DNA of 64,000 bases from Prevotella melaninogenica ATCC 25845 (GCF_000144405.1 NC_014370.1:749501-813500); one strand, 5' to 3'; positions 22,882 to 32,437 are shown, counted from the stretch's first letter. Notes: a model not told the origin generated them from the sequence alone. Numbers and translations are program-made.

Positions 22882-25806
22882 TTACTTCTTCCCACTTATG
22901 TTCATCTTATAAATGAGATGCAACATTAAGTAATTTGGAATAGCATTAAAACGTGTTTCGGTTTTTCCTTGCCCATTTATCTCATAACTTATGCTCTTGA
23001 GTTGATGAAATATATCGTACCCTTCGAGTTTGGCTGCCAGTTTTCCTTTTAAGAAACTCTTACTAATGTATACGTTACAAATTAAATCATTAGCATTTAT
23101 AAGAGGATCAGAATAACCTCGGCGACTAAACATCTTAAGATCCATACCTGTTTCTAATCCAAATTTAAATTTGTATGAACCTAACATACCATAATTAAAA
23201 TCCAAGGTACGAATAGTTGAGAAATTTTCACGTCTGCTATTAGCATATCTCCATTTCATTTCGCCAACCAAGCTACAGGTTAATCCCCCTTTTTGATAAT
23301 TTAAAGATAGATTATCTTCTAACCAATGGTTATTCACTTTACTCAATATACTTTCTGCTTGACCTGTCATTCCTGTGAAGTCTACATTGTGGTTGTAACT
23401 ATAGACAATAGCGTTTACTAATGTGAAGTTGTTTTTATTATCTAATGGAAATGTTTCATATAATCCAATATTGCCATACCAGTTTCCCTTAACATTTTGT
23501 GGTTTATATGTATATACACCCGTTGTAGGGTTGTAAGTAAAACCATTAGCAACAGCATTCTGATGAATATTGATATTTATAAATGCCATCGGTAGCTTAA
23601 ATCGCCTATTGTTGTTATAACTAAAGGTTAAAGATACATTTGTTTTTCTACTATTTTTCAAATTCGGATTACCTAAAGAGATAGCTAAAGGATTGGAATT
23701 GTCAGATCGGGTAATTTTTGAGTAAAGATCTGGTGTTTCCATTTTCGAAGTGATAGTACCGTAAAAACTGTATTTGTTTATTGTAAATCCCATATTTAGA
23801 GACAATCCTGCAACCCAATTATATTGTTTGACAGAAGTGTTTAGCAATGAATTGCGATAGTCAAGCTTTTCACTTTTGTAACCAACAGACACGTTTGTAT
23901 TGAAGAACACATTGTTGTGATTCTTAGATTTTGAACAACCAAATCCGAGTGAAACCGAATTTTGCTTACTTATATAATACCCTTTGTAACTATTGTTAGC
24001 ATCTAATGCGAGTAGGAGTGAATCACGAGAAGAAGGTAAACTGCCAAGATCGTGATTTTCTTCCTGCCATTTGTATAGTTTGTCTAATCTGTATTTTTGG
24101 TTGTTTCGGTAACTTCCTTTTTGCTGATATTGATATCCTGTGAAAAGTCTAAATCCATTAGGAATCACGAATGTATATTGTGGTCCTACACGATAATTGT
24201 AGGAGTAAGATGGAGTGTTGTCATATCGATTGCGGTAGTCACTTATAGCATTGCTTTTTAAGTACTTCAATTGGTAATTGTTGAACATTGAATTTGTAGT
24301 ATTTAAATAGTCACCTTCTATCAATGCTGATATACGATCACCAGATGGCAACTGTTTATATGCATTAACATTGGCGAAAGTTGTAAGTGAATGACCGAAT
24401 CCATATGTTTTAGAAGACAATCGGTTTACACCAAAATTATTTATAAGTCTGTTTCTGGAAGACGAAAATATTGTATCTAATATTGCTTCTGTACTACCTA
24501 TTGGTGATGGGTCTGCATTGAAGCGTGCTGAACGGACAGTTCCCCAATTATCAAATTTATTATAATTTAAGCTTATGGTTGATTTTAGGAAAATGGGCGT
24601 TGAAATCTTTAAATTATTTTGAAAGTCATAAATAAAGTTCTTGGATTTAACATCTGAGATGCTACGATTAAAGTTGTTTCCTCCAGTTAAGAAAGATTCA
24701 GCTATTATTTGACTGATATTATGTGTATCTCTCCATGTGAAACTTGTAGACATATTATTTTCCAATGTGTTTTTTTCATTGCTAACAGCAGCGTTGAGAC
24801 CTACTGTTTTTTGTATAACCTGACCGTTTGGTAGTTTGGTTGGATCCCAATCTCCCTTTTCTCCGGGTTTGCGGTCCTCATTCACATTGTTAATATTTGA
24901 GAAAATAGATAACTGAAATCGTGGAGTGAAATATAATCCGAAAGCTTTGGTTGCATACCTGCTGTTCGTACCACCAGCTATATCAAAGTTAGCTATAAAA
25001 GTTTTTTCATATTTTTTCTTTAGTGAGATATCCATGATGTAGTCTTTTTTATCAATATCAACACCCATAGCCTGACTTCTATCAGTACTTTTTTCAAAGA
25101 CCTTTAGATTTTTAACAGTATAGTTTGGCAAATTTTCTATTAATTGTTTGTTATTTCCCTTGAAGAAATCTTTACCGTTAAGTGTAAGATAATCTAATTT
25201 TCGACCATTGATGAATATTTCTCCATTACTATTAAGTGTGGCGCCTGGTAATTGTCTGATTAGCGCATCAAGCATACTTCCCTGAGGAAGATTGAAGGCA
25301 TCTGCATTATATATGATAGTATCACCCTTCATAACCATCTTAATTTTTGTACTCTTAACAACAATCTCGCCTAACATATGCTCTTTATTTTCCATTCCTT
25401 TTCTCTTAATAGGAATGTCTTGCATGTCAATGCTTGTGTTTCTACTTTTGAATAGCAGTTCTTTGTCGACAAAAGTTGTAAAATAATCAGGATGTTCTAT
25501 CTTAAAAATGTATTTTCCCTCACTCAAATTCTTTTGCATATAGAAATAGGAGTCGGGATGAACAGCTTTGTCGTTCCATATAAAGGTGCGACATGTATCT
25601 ATTACAGTACTATCTGCTGATAGTAAAGTTAGTTTAACATTTGATATAGGGAGGTTTGTAAAAGAGTCTACAATACGACCATGAATAGTATAATTTCGTG
25701 TTGGGGAAAGTAATACTTTTTTTTGATAAGCTGATATTTGTTTTGGTAGTAATATTAATAAAGCAAGTAAGACAACTTGTGCCCATTTTAGGTTTTTCAT
25801 ATTCAT
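22882..25806 (-). CDS. outer-membrane beta-barrel protein with carboxypeptidase-regulatory-like N-domain
   Basis: 974 aa. A signal peptide (about 1-26) precedes an Ig-like carboxypeptidase regulatory domain (about 38-125, TIHGRIVDSFTNLPISNVKL). A plug-like region follows (about 145-235: LGEIVVKSTKIKMVMKGDTI, LPGATLNSNGEIFINGRKL). The rest is a long barrel of alternating strands, typical of the OMP_b-brl_3 group of TonB-receptor relatives. No canonical TonB box was noted. It is the last gene of a unit with an M56 peptidase (91 nt upstream) and a BlaI regulator, so its expression is probably controlled by their signalling. The substrate is unknown. ATG codons at 25806 and 25800 are both possible starts. 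Confidence 0.88.
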   Translation of the reverse strand: MNMKNLKWAQVVLLALLILLPKQISAYQKKVLLSPTRNYTIHGRIVDSFTNLPISNVKLTLLSADSTVIDTCRTFIWNDKAVHPDSYFYMQKNLSEGKYIFKIEHPDYFTTFVDKELLFKSRNTSIDMQDIPIKRKGMENKEHMLGEIVVKSTKIKMVMKGDTIIYNADAFNLPQGSMLDALIRQLPGATLNSNGEIFINGRKLDYLTLNGKDFFKGNNKQLIENLPNYTVKNLKVFEKSTDRSQAMGVDIDKKDYIMDISLKKKYEKTFIANFDIAGGTNSRYATKAFGLYFTPRFQLSIFSNINNVNEDRKPGEKGDWDPTKLPNGQVIQKTVGLNAAVSNEKNTLENNMSTSFTWRDTHNISQIIAESFLTGGNNFNRSISDVKSKNFIYDFQNNLKISTPIFLKSTISLNYNKFDNWGTVRSARFNADPSPIGSTEAILDTIFSSSRNRLINNFGVNRLSSKTYGFGHSLTTFANVNAYKQLPSGDRISALIEGDYLNTTNSMFNNYQLKYLKSNAISDYRNRYDNTPSYSYNYRVGPQYTFVIPNGFRLFTGYQYQQKGSYRNNQKYRLDKLYKWQEENHDLGSLPSSRDSLLLALDANNSYKGYYISKQNSVSLGFGCSKSKNHNNVFFNTNVSVGYKSEKLDYRNSLLNTSVKQYNWVAGLSLNMGFTINKYSFYGTITSKMETPDLYSKITRSDNSNPLAISLGNPNLKNSRKTNVSLTFSYNNNRRFKLPMAFININIHQNAVANGFTYNPTTGVYTYKPQNVKGNWYGNIGLYETFPLDNKNNFTLVNAIVYSYNHNVDFTGMTGQAESILSKVNNHWLEDNLSLNYQKGGLTCSLVGEMKWRYANSRRENFSTIRTLDFNYGMLGSYKFKFGLETGMDLKMFSRRGYSDPLINANDLICNVYISKSFLKGKLAAKLEGYDIFHQLKSISYEINGQGKTETRFNAIPNYLMLHLIYKMNISGKK

Positions 25807-25897
25807 ATTTTTTATAAATGAAGAGTATGTTTGATTATTCTAATCACCCCTTTAGCCCAATTTGCATTGGTCTAAAGAGTATGTGATATAATTGTTG

Positions 25898-27238
25898 CTA
25901 TAACTTAAAAGAAATAGGAAGATTATATATAGCTTTTATAGTCTTATTTTTGGTGTTATCAGGTTTATCTTTTGACATTCTTTCTATTTCTTGTAAATCC
26001 TTCTGATTATATAAAGTGTCTTTTATATGCGTTACATTCAGGGATGAAACTGAGCCCTTTGCGTCAACAGCAAAAGAAATATTATATATACGCACATTAG
26101 TGCTATTTTTCTCTGGTAATTCTGAATCTTTTATGTCAGCATGAGAATCTTTGATTACATTACTCGGAGCAGTATTATTTATAGCTTTCTTTTTGACAAT
26201 AGTATTTATTTTATCATGTGACACTTCATGTACTTCTTCCTTGAGTTTTTTAATATTATCTTCTTTTGAAATCTTTGATGAAAAAATTGGTTTCTTTTGA
26301 AGTGCATTGTTTGCTTTTGTATAAATAGGTACAATCACTTCATTATTTACAATTTTGTTTGATACTAATGAGTGCGCTACACTCTCAATATTTTTGACGA
26401 CTAATAGTGTAGCTATTACTGGAATAAGAAGGGCATATTTTGCCTTTACTATTACTCTTGATCTACGTTTGTTCATCATTTTTATGCGCTTTTTAAGAAG
26501 TAAAACATTGAAATTATTTAGAATAGTAGGTGTTTTCTTATGATAAGTCATCCTCAATAAGTGATATTGGTAACTCTTTTGATCACACCCTACTTGCACA
26601 ACATGAAAATCTGCAAGGTATTCAAGATTGAGTCTGATTTCTCTTTTTAATAACCATGCAAAAGGATTGAACCAACATACGATAGTAAATAATTCAGATA
26701 GCATAACATCTATGGAATGCTTCTGTTCTACATGACACTGTTCGTGAATTAATATTTCTTGTAGTTGCGATTCATATAGTACTTCTCGATTAATAAAAAT
26801 CCAATGGAAGAAAGAAAAAGGGCTCCCATTTTTCTCGATAATGTGTACCTTAACCCCTTTAATGATACTTACCTCTGTTTTTCTTGCTAATCTGTATATT
26901 CCAATGAGTTGAATTACAAAGCGTAGCAGAAAGATGCAAACACCACCCATATATATCCACAAAAGTACAGTATTCCATGACAGCACTGTGGCTTTGGATG
27001 GAGGAGAAGGAGCTTCTGACAAGACAGTTTCAGCATATGTATTAGCCATATTTTGAGTAGCCTCACGAATACTAATCCAATTACTAAAATCTGCAAAAGG
27101 GACTAATAAAGCTATAAGGTATATATTCAACAACATAAATCTTCGCCAACTAAAGAAAGTATCATTAGTAAACAATAGGCGATAAAAACCATACAAAAAG
27201 ATGATAATAATGTTTATTTCAACAAGGTATGAAAGCAT
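25898..27238 (-). CDS. M56 (BlaR1/MecR1-like) membrane metallopeptidase
   Basis: 446 aa. It has N-terminal membrane helices at about 5-23, 35-50 and 90-115, then the gluzincin motif HEQCH (165-169) with EQKHS following, and a further helix after CWFNPFAWLLKREIR. The C-terminal part (about 290-446) is a hydrophilic, probably periplasmic region, with VRIYNISFAVDAKGSVSSLN resembling a TonB C-terminal-like fold; there is no penicillin-binding domain. In such pairs the peptidase cleaves the BlaI-type repressor after a signal. Here it would sense an envelope cue rather than a beta-lactam. It lies between blaI-like and barrel-protein genes. Confidence 0.9.
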   Translation of the reverse strand: MLSYLVEINIIIIFLYGFYRLLFTNDTFFSWRRFMLLNIYLIALLVPFADFSNWISIREATQNMANTYAETVLSEAPSPPSKATVLSWNTVLLWIYMGGVCIFLLRFVIQLIGIYRLARKTEVSIIKGVKVHIIEKNGSPFSFFHWIFINREVLYESQLQEILIHEQCHVEQKHSIDVMLSELFTIVCWFNPFAWLLKREIRLNLEYLADFHVVQVGCDQKSYQYHLLRMTYHKKTPTILNNFNVLLLKKRIKMMNKRRSRVIVKAKYALLIPVIATLLVVKNIESVAHSLVSNKIVNNEVIVPIYTKANNALQKKPIFSSKISKEDNIKKLKEEVHEVSHDKINTIVKKKAINNTAPSNVIKDSHADIKDSELPEKNSTNVRIYNISFAVDAKGSVSSLNVTHIKDTLYNQKDLQEIERMSKDKPDNTKNKTIKAIYNLPISFKL

Positions 27239-27294
27239 AATCCAAATATTTTTTATACATTATCTTTAATACAGATAGCTATAATATCATAGTA

Positions 27295-27657
27295 TTACTC
27301 TTTTCCTTTCTCTATTTCACGAATAATGTCTACCAAATCTTTAAACGATAGATCCTCCTCCTTGGCAAAGAAACATACCATCTCTTTAAATGAATCTTTG
27401 AAGTAGTCATGTACAAATCCTCTCATAAAACGATGCTTATACTCCTCTTCCTCTATGGCTGGTAAATAACTGTATGCAATGCCCTGCTTTTCTTGGGATA
27501 TGTACCCTTTTTGTTTAAGATTCCTCATAACAGAAGCTACTGTGGTGTAGGGAGGTTTAGGTTCAGGGAGTTCCTTTAGAATCTCTGTTACCGTACATTT
27601 TTTTAGCTTCCACACTTTTTGCATAATTGCTTCTTCTTGAATAGATAATTTCTTCAT
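27295..27657 (-). CDS. BlaI/MecI/CopY-family repressor
   Basis: 120 aa. The winged-helix domain (1-75) has the family pattern LSIQEEAIMQKVWKL ... CTVTEILKELP ... YTTVASVMRNLKQKGYI. The C-terminal dimerisation region contains the area cut in BlaI homologues (IAYSYLP ... FKEMVCFFA). First gene of the BlaI / M56 / barrel unit, so it probably represses all three. A candidate operator, TGTTA-CATAA-TAACA, lies 48 nt upstream (27705-27719). Confidence 0.92.
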   Translation of the reverse strand: MKKLSIQEEAIMQKVWKLKKCTVTEILKELPEPKPPYTTVASVMRNLKQKGYISQEKQGIAYSYLPAIEEEEYKHRFMRGFVHDYFKDSFKEMVCFFAKEEDLSFKDLVDIIREIEKGKE

Positions 27658-27704
27658 ATAAAATTTATAATGCTTTTTTTTGTTTTACTTTCAAAAATGT
27701 TGTT

Positions 27705-27719
27705 TGTTACATAATAACA
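27705..27719. promoter_or_regulatory. candidate BlaI operator
   Basis: Perfect 5-bp arms TGTTA/TAACA around CATAA, 48 nt before the repressor start. Autoregulatory operators of this family are often TACA/TGTA dyads, so this is only a candidate. Confidence 0.3.
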
Positions 27720-27896
27720 CATAGTGCAATATTTTAAATGCGCTGTAAAGCTACTAAATTTTCGTAGATAACGGTAAAGTTCTTTAGGAAAAAAAGCAAA
27801 TGTGATGCTCTTTTGTGTTTATTTAACTAAATTAGGTTTGTAGAATTTAAAAGATAGCAAACGCTGCTACAATCACTATTGTTAACAGATACATGA

Positions 27897-27982
27897 ATTC
27901 CTGTCACTTCTGTTATGTAATTATTATTCTTAACTTATTGATTTATAGTGCGTTTATATGAAGTGTTAAAAGTGACAGCAAA
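27897..27982 (-). repeat. 85-bp dispersed repeat, copy C
   Basis: Starts ATTCCTGTCACTTCTGTTA and ends GTGTTAAAAGTGACAGCAAA. The last 35 bp are nearly identical to copy B. Confidence 0.8.
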
Positions 27983-28088
27983 GTAAAATTAAAATTTTAT
28001 AGTAATATGGTTACATTTCTGTATGAGAAGGAATGCCCTCATACAGTCCAATGTTTCGTCAGCGGTATGATGGTATGGGTATAGAAAA

Positions 28089-28124
28089 CAAAAGAGTTGT
28101 AATCATTTGATTACAACTCTTTTG
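28089..28124 (-). terminator. terminator of the tRNA-Val/tRNA-Tyr unit
   Basis: Perfect 17-bp inverted repeat caaaagagttgtaatca (28089-28105) / tgattacaactcttttg (28108-28124) directly abutting the tRNA-Tyr 3' end. Confidence 0.8.
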
Positions 28125-28206
28125 TGGGTAGTGATGGATTCGAACCACCGAAGCTAGAAGCAGCAGATTTACAGTCTGCCCCATTTGGCCACTCTGGAAA
28201 CTACCC
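28125..28206 (-). tRNA. tRNA-Tyr (GTA)
   Basis: 82 nt with a long variable arm. Acceptor gggtagt/actaccc, anticodon loop actGTAaat, T arm ggtggttcgaatccatc. CCA is not encoded. Co-transcribed with the tRNA-Val gene 4 nt upstream. Confidence 0.92.
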
Positions 28207-28210
28207 AAGG

Positions 28211-28288
28211 TGGTGGGCGTTGACGGATTCGAACCGCCGACCCTCTGCTTGTAAGGCAGATGCTCTAAACCAGCTGAGCTAAACGCCC
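28211..28288 (-). tRNA. tRNA-Val (TAC), CCA encoded
   Basis: Acceptor gggcgtt/aacgccc, anticodon loop ctTACaa, T arm cggcggttcgaatccgt. The 3' end reads ACCA, so discriminator A plus CCA (28213-28211) is present in DNA, unlike most tRNAs here. Confidence 0.92.
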
Positions 28289-28308
28289 TTACTTTTCGTA
28301 AGCGGTTG

Positions 28309-28340
28309 CAAAAGTAGTCATTTTATTTTAATTGTGCAAA
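28309..28340 (-). promoter_or_regulatory. promoter of tRNA-Val/tRNA-Tyr
   Basis: Minus-strand -33 TTTG (28340-28337) and -7 TACTTTTG (28316-28309) with a 20-bp spacer. Confidence 0.7.
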
Positions 28341-28426
28341 CTTTATCATGGTTTTTTCTTCTTTTTTCTATGATATGACAAAGAAATGTTCTTTTAGAGT
28401 AGGTGTGATATGGTGATATAAATAAA

Positions 28427-28463
28427 AACTCCCTATGAGTAGCTTTATGACTCATAGGGAGTT
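28427..28463 (-). terminator. terminator of the NCS2 permease gene
   Basis: 14-bp perfect stem aactccctatgagt (28427-28440) / actcatagggagtt (28450-28463). Confidence 0.85.
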
Positions 28464-28482
28464 GCTTATTTAAAAGTCGTTG

Positions 28483-29787
28483 TTAGCTTCTCACAAAGTT
28501 CAGGATAAAGAGAACTGCTAATACAACGAGTGTCCAGTTCAGATCCTTCCACTGACGTGTAAAAGTCTTCATAAATACATATGCAATGATTCCTAAGCAA
28601 ATACCATCAGCGATAGAATAGCAAAGCACCATTGTAATCATTGTGATGAAGGCTGGGAATGATTCTGTAATATCCTGAAGATTGATTTTCTTTACAGAGT
28701 CAATCATCAGTACACCTACCATAACCAAAGCTCCACTTGTTGCTGCACTTGGGATGAGTAAGAAGATAGGGGAGAGGAAGAGTGATACGATGAAGAAAAT
28801 ACCTACTGTAAATGCTGTTACACCAGATCGACCACCTTCTGCAATACCGCTTGCGCTCTCAACGTATGTAGTCAGCGTTGAACTACCCAACATAGCCCCG
28901 CAAGTTGTACCAATGGCATCACTCATCATTGCTTCCTTTACATGTGGGATGTTGCCATTTGGTTCAACTATACCTGTTTTATCAGCTAAGCCCATCAGGG
29001 TGCCGATAGTGTCAAAGATGTTTATTAAGAGTAGAGAGAATATTACCAATACAGTCTTAAGATTCAGAAGACCTGAAAAGTCAAACTTACAGAAGATAGG
29101 AGTTATGTCCTGTGGTGCAGAAACTGGTAGCCATCCATTAGGAAAGACTGTTACGCCCATTGGTATACCTATAATTGTTGTGATGATGATACCCCAGAAC
29201 AAAGAGCCTTTGACGTTTCTTGCCATGAGCGCACCACTGAGTAAGATAGCAATGATACCAAGAATACAGGTAGGTGTGAAGGCTCCTAAGCCAACGAGAG
29301 TTGCATCGTTATTAACTATAATGTTTGCATTCTTCAGACCGATAAAAGCAATGAACATACCAATACCAGCTGATATGGCATAGCGTAAATTTGTCGGGAT
29401 AGCATTGAGAATCATCTCTCGCACGTTGAAAAAGGTAATTGCGATGAAGAGAATACCCTCAATGAGCATGATAGCAAGCGACTGCTGCCATGTAAACTTT
29501 AAAGATACGCAGAGTGTATAGGCAAAGAAGGCGTTAAGACCCATAGATGGAGCTTGTGCAAAAGGAAGCTTTGCCATAAATGCTAACAACAATGTAGCTA
29601 TAGCTGCTGCCAGTGCTGTACCAGTGAAGAGCGCTCCCTTGTCCATACCAGTACTTGTAAGAATACTTGGATTGACAGCTAAGATATAGCTCATAGTTAA
29701 GAATGTTGTTGCTCCTGCAATAATCTCAGTGCGGAGCTTCATAGATTTGGGATCAAATCCGAGGGCTTTTTCTAAGAAAGTCATCAT
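28483..29787 (-). CDS. NCS2 purine permease, AzgA type
   Basis: 434 aa with about 12-14 membrane helices. The AzgA-subgroup signatures are GATTFLTMSYILAVNPSIL near the N-terminus, APSMGLNAFFAYT (about 79-91) and DTIGTLMGLADKTG (about 258-271). Such carriers import adenine, guanine or hypoxanthine with protons; the exact purine is not predictable here. It is 27 nt downstream of nudC and on the same strand as the 5'-nucleotidase, giving a nucleotide breakdown and base uptake group. Confidence 0.92.
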   Translation of the reverse strand: MMTFLEKALGFDPKSMKLRTEIIAGATTFLTMSYILAVNPSILTSTGMDKGALFTGTALAAAIATLLLAFMAKLPFAQAPSMGLNAFFAYTLCVSLKFTWQQSLAIMLIEGILFIAITFFNVREMILNAIPTNLRYAISAGIGMFIAFIGLKNANIIVNNDATLVGLGAFTPTCILGIIAILLSGALMARNVKGSLFWGIIITTIIGIPMGVTVFPNGWLPVSAPQDITPIFCKFDFSGLLNLKTVLVIFSLLLINIFDTIGTLMGLADKTGIVEPNGNIPHVKEAMMSDAIGTTCGAMLGSSTLTTYVESASGIAEGGRSGVTAFTVGIFFIVSLFLSPIFLLIPSAATSGALVMVGVLMIDSVKKINLQDITESFPAFITMITMVLCYSIADGICLGIIAYVFMKTFTRQWKDLNWTLVVLAVLFILNFVRS

Positions 29788-29814
29788 TGTTTTAAGGTTT
29801 AAATACTCTTTAGT

Positions 29815-30591
29815 TTATATTGATGTTTTGTTTATCCAATCATCAAGAATCATTCTCGCTATTGATAAAGGCTCAGGAATGGTTGGTAGGTTGTCCTTTG
29901 TAAACCAGGCTCCTTTGGATAGTTCGCTTTGTTGTAGATGAATGTCTCCACCGTCATAATCGGCATTAAAGCCTACCATCAGACCACAAGGATAGGGCCA
30001 AGGTTGTGAACCAAAGTATCGAATGTTCTTTATCTTGATTCCTGTTTCTTCTTCAACCTCACGATGTACAGCTTCTTCGAGTGTTTCACCAGTCTCAACA
30101 AAGCCTGCTACAAGTCCATAGAAGTCGGTCTTGAAGTTACGAGCATGTACCAAAAGTACTTCGTTGCCTCGGTGTACAAGAACGATGACTGCTGTTGCCA
30201 ATTGTGGCCATACTTCTTTTCCACAATTCGTACAACGCTTAGATATATCGGTGTGCATCTTCATTGGTGCACCACAAACGCCACAGAACTTAGTGTTATT
30301 ATCCCAGTAAAGTAATTCATGACACTTACCAGCCTTGAGATAAAGTTCTTTGGAAAGGTGGTAGAAAGATGGACGTAAGCCACACATCTCATACAGAGGA
30401 TTGTCTGTAATTGGTTGGTCTATCATGACCGCCTTCACTTCTGTACCATCCTCCATAGGAGTGACATTCAGCACATGTGTCCAAGGATGTAGTGTTACTG
30501 GAGCTTCTTCAGAAAGTGGAATGGTATAGTCTTTACCCACTTTCTCAAGCATGATATCTGTCTTACAGAAAACAAACCAGTAATTCTTCAT
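29815..30591 (-). CDS. nudC: NAD+ diphosphatase NudC
   Basis: 258 aa Nudix hydrolase that cleaves NAD(H) (and can decap NAD-RNA) to NMN(H) + AMP. It has a zinc ribbon FCGVCGAPM ... RCTNCGKEVWPQ (about 100-130), the Nudix box GFVETGETLEEAVHREVEEE and the diagnostic NudC element SQPWPYP just after it. Located between a 5'-nucleotidase and a purine permease, so a role in NAD/nucleotide salvage fits. There is a 97-nt gap to the 5'-nucleotidase with no clear promoter. Confidence 0.95.
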   Translation of the reverse strand: MKNYWFVFCKTDIMLEKVGKDYTIPLSEEAPVTLHPWTHVLNVTPMEDGTEVKAVMIDQPITDNPLYEMCGLRPSFYHLSKELYLKAGKCHELLYWDNNTKFCGVCGAPMKMHTDISKRCTNCGKEVWPQLATAVIVLVHRGNEVLLVHARNFKTDFYGLVAGFVETGETLEEAVHREVEEETGIKIKNIRYFGSQPWPYPCGLMVGFNADYDGGDIHLQQSELSKGAWFTKDNLPTIPEPLSIARMILDDWINKTSI

Positions 30592-30688
30592 TGGTCTAAG
30601 TATTAATCTTTTGCCTAATTCTATTAACCTTAAACTCTAAACTGTCATTATGTTTATTGCTCTTTGGTTACTTTACCTTCTGATTTGT

Positions 30689-32437
30689 TTATTCTCCAAA
30701 AAGAAGTTTACGGTCACGTGCTGCAGCAGGAATGGTCCATGTCTCTGGAATAAACTTCCAGTTATGGTTTGGCTGTGGATTCATCACACCTGCCTTCTTT
30801 ATCTCTTCCATCAAATAATGGCGTTGGTCTTTTGGACTTTCCCAAATGATTCGACTCTTCAAAGAGTCACGTGGAATACCAGCACCCTTGGTTAATAACT
30901 CACCACCACCATTAGCACGATAGCTATTCACTGCTACTGTGTACCACTTATTTTCATCAAATGGTTCTCCATTACTCATGCGAAGGATATGTACCTTCTG
31001 TCCGTCAGGTTTCGTAACGTCTACTTCATAATCGATACCAGCAGCTGAATCAAAGTTGAATGAGAAGTTCTTGAAACCAAGACGTTGTGCATCATTCTGT
31101 GTGTTAGAGAGCAAAAGCAGATGGTCGTCAGGACTCTTCATGGTGTTACACCACAGATCATAACTCATTTCAAGATGCTTACGAATCTCTTTACCTGTCA
31201 AACGCATGGTGCAGAGGTTGTTCTCATACTTATAAAGATTGAACATATCAGCAACTGTGATAGGACCAGCCTTGATAGATGCGTTGAATAATAAAGGTGC
31301 ATTGAAAGCAATATCTGCCTTAGTAATCTCCAACTCCAAGTTGAGGATAAGGTCGTTGAAAGCAGAGTTGCCAAAGTAACTATCTTTTGAATAGATAGTA
31401 TTTTCAAATCTTCCAATTACCTGATCGCTCCATGCTTTTACCGCATCAATCTCTGGTTGGAAGTGTTGAATGAAAGCATCGTCAGCTTTGAGTTCCTTTA
31501 CATCAACCAATTCACCCGTAGCTTTTGTTATGGTATATTGACGTTTACCTTTGACAGTCTTAGGACTAAGGGTTAATGTTGCTATGGCTACACGTTGTGC
31601 ATTGTTAGCAGGGTCAAGACAGATTACGTCTTTACCAACAATGTTCTTTTCAATAGAGCTATGTGGAGTATGGTCATGACCGAAGAACACAATATCAAAA
31701 CCAGGCACTTCCTTTGCTACTTTCTTCGAAGCGTCTTCGTCGTATTCTGGTGTCTTAATACCACCATCCCAGCCAGAATGGAACAAACCAACAATAACGT
31801 CTGGCTTCTCTTTCGTCTTCACTTCTGCCATTGTTCGCTTGGCACAAGAGACCATTTCTTCAAAACGTAGACCACTCCAAATACTCTCTTTCAACCAGTT
31901 AGGTATAGCAGGGGTGAGCATACCGATAACACAAACCTTAATACCATTCTTTTTCTTGATAGTATAATAAGGTAAGATATAAGGCTTATTAGTCTTTGTG
32001 TCAATAATATTTGCACCAAGGATAGGGAACTTCAGCTCCTTAAACCATTTGTCATAAACCTTATGTCCTGTTTCAATATCGTGGTTTCCAACCGTTGCTA
32101 CGTCATATCCCATATAGTTAAGCACGCTTGCAGCGATGTTAGTCTTCTCTGGTGCGACGTAATTATAGTAGTAGGAGATAGGCTGACCTTGTAGGATATC
32201 ACCATTATCCAATAAATAGACATTGTCTTTCCCATCCTTCTTACGCAGCTCTTCTACCAATGTATAGACTCTTGCCATAGAACCACTTTTAGGTTTTCTG
32301 GTGATGAAGTCGTATGGGAAGAAAGAACCATGCACATCAGTTGTTTCGATAAGTTTGATAGTAACATCTTTCTGTTGTGCCATAGTTGAAGAACTGAGTC
32401 CTAACATGATGGAAAGTAATATTGTTGAAAGTTTCAT
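30689..32437 (-). CDS. exported 5'-nucleotidase / 2',3'-cyclic phosphodiesterase
   Basis: 582 aa with a signal peptide (about 1-20, cleaved after STMAQ). The calcineurin-like metallophosphatase domain has ETTDVHGSFFPYD, LLDNGDILQGQP, TVGNHDIETGH, GLFHSGWDGG and FGHDHTPHS. The 5_nucleotid_C domain follows (about 340-540), with substrate-stacking motifs such as NSYRANGGGELL. Acts in the periplasm to release nucleosides and phosphate. First gene of the 5'NT-nudC-NCS2 group. A -7 box (TACTTTTG, minus strand 32468-32461) lies 24 nt upstream. Confidence 0.94.
   Translation of the reverse strand: MKLSTILLSIMLGLSSSTMAQQKDVTIKLIETTDVHGSFFPYDFITRKPKSGSMARVYTLVEELRKKDGKDNVYLLDNGDILQGQPISYYYNYVAPEKTNIAASVLNYMGYDVATVGNHDIETGHKVYDKWFKELKFPILGANIIDTKTNKPYILPYYTIKKKNGIKVCVIGMLTPAIPNWLKESIWSGLRFEEMVSCAKRTMAEVKTKEKPDVIVGLFHSGWDGGIKTPEYDEDASKKVAKEVPGFDIVFFGHDHTPHSSIEKNIVGKDVICLDPANNAQRVAIATLTLSPKTVKGKRQYTITKATGELVDVKELKADDAFIQHFQPEIDAVKAWSDQVIGRFENTIYSKDSYFGNSAFNDLILNLELEITKADIAFNAPLLFNASIKAGPITVADMFNLYKYENNLCTMRLTGKEIRKHLEMSYDLWCNTMKSPDDHLLLLSNTQNDAQRLGFKNFSFNFDSAAGIDYEVDVTKPDGQKVHILRMSNGEPFDENKWYTVAVNSYRANGGGELLTKGAGIPRDSLKSRIIWESPKDQRHYLMEEIKKAGVMNPQPNHNWKFIPETWTIPAAARDRKLLFGE

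Larger units (their letters stand above)
27658..28088. other. intergenic region upstream of the BlaI-like gene
   Basis: Contains a candidate operator dyad and the 85-bp repeat copy C. No gene seen. Confidence 0.5.

Noticed and set aside
28682-29383. 233-codon plus-strand ORF
   Set aside because: Lies wholly antisense to the NCS2 permease; Pro/Thr/Ile-rich shadow of a membrane protein with no independent signals.
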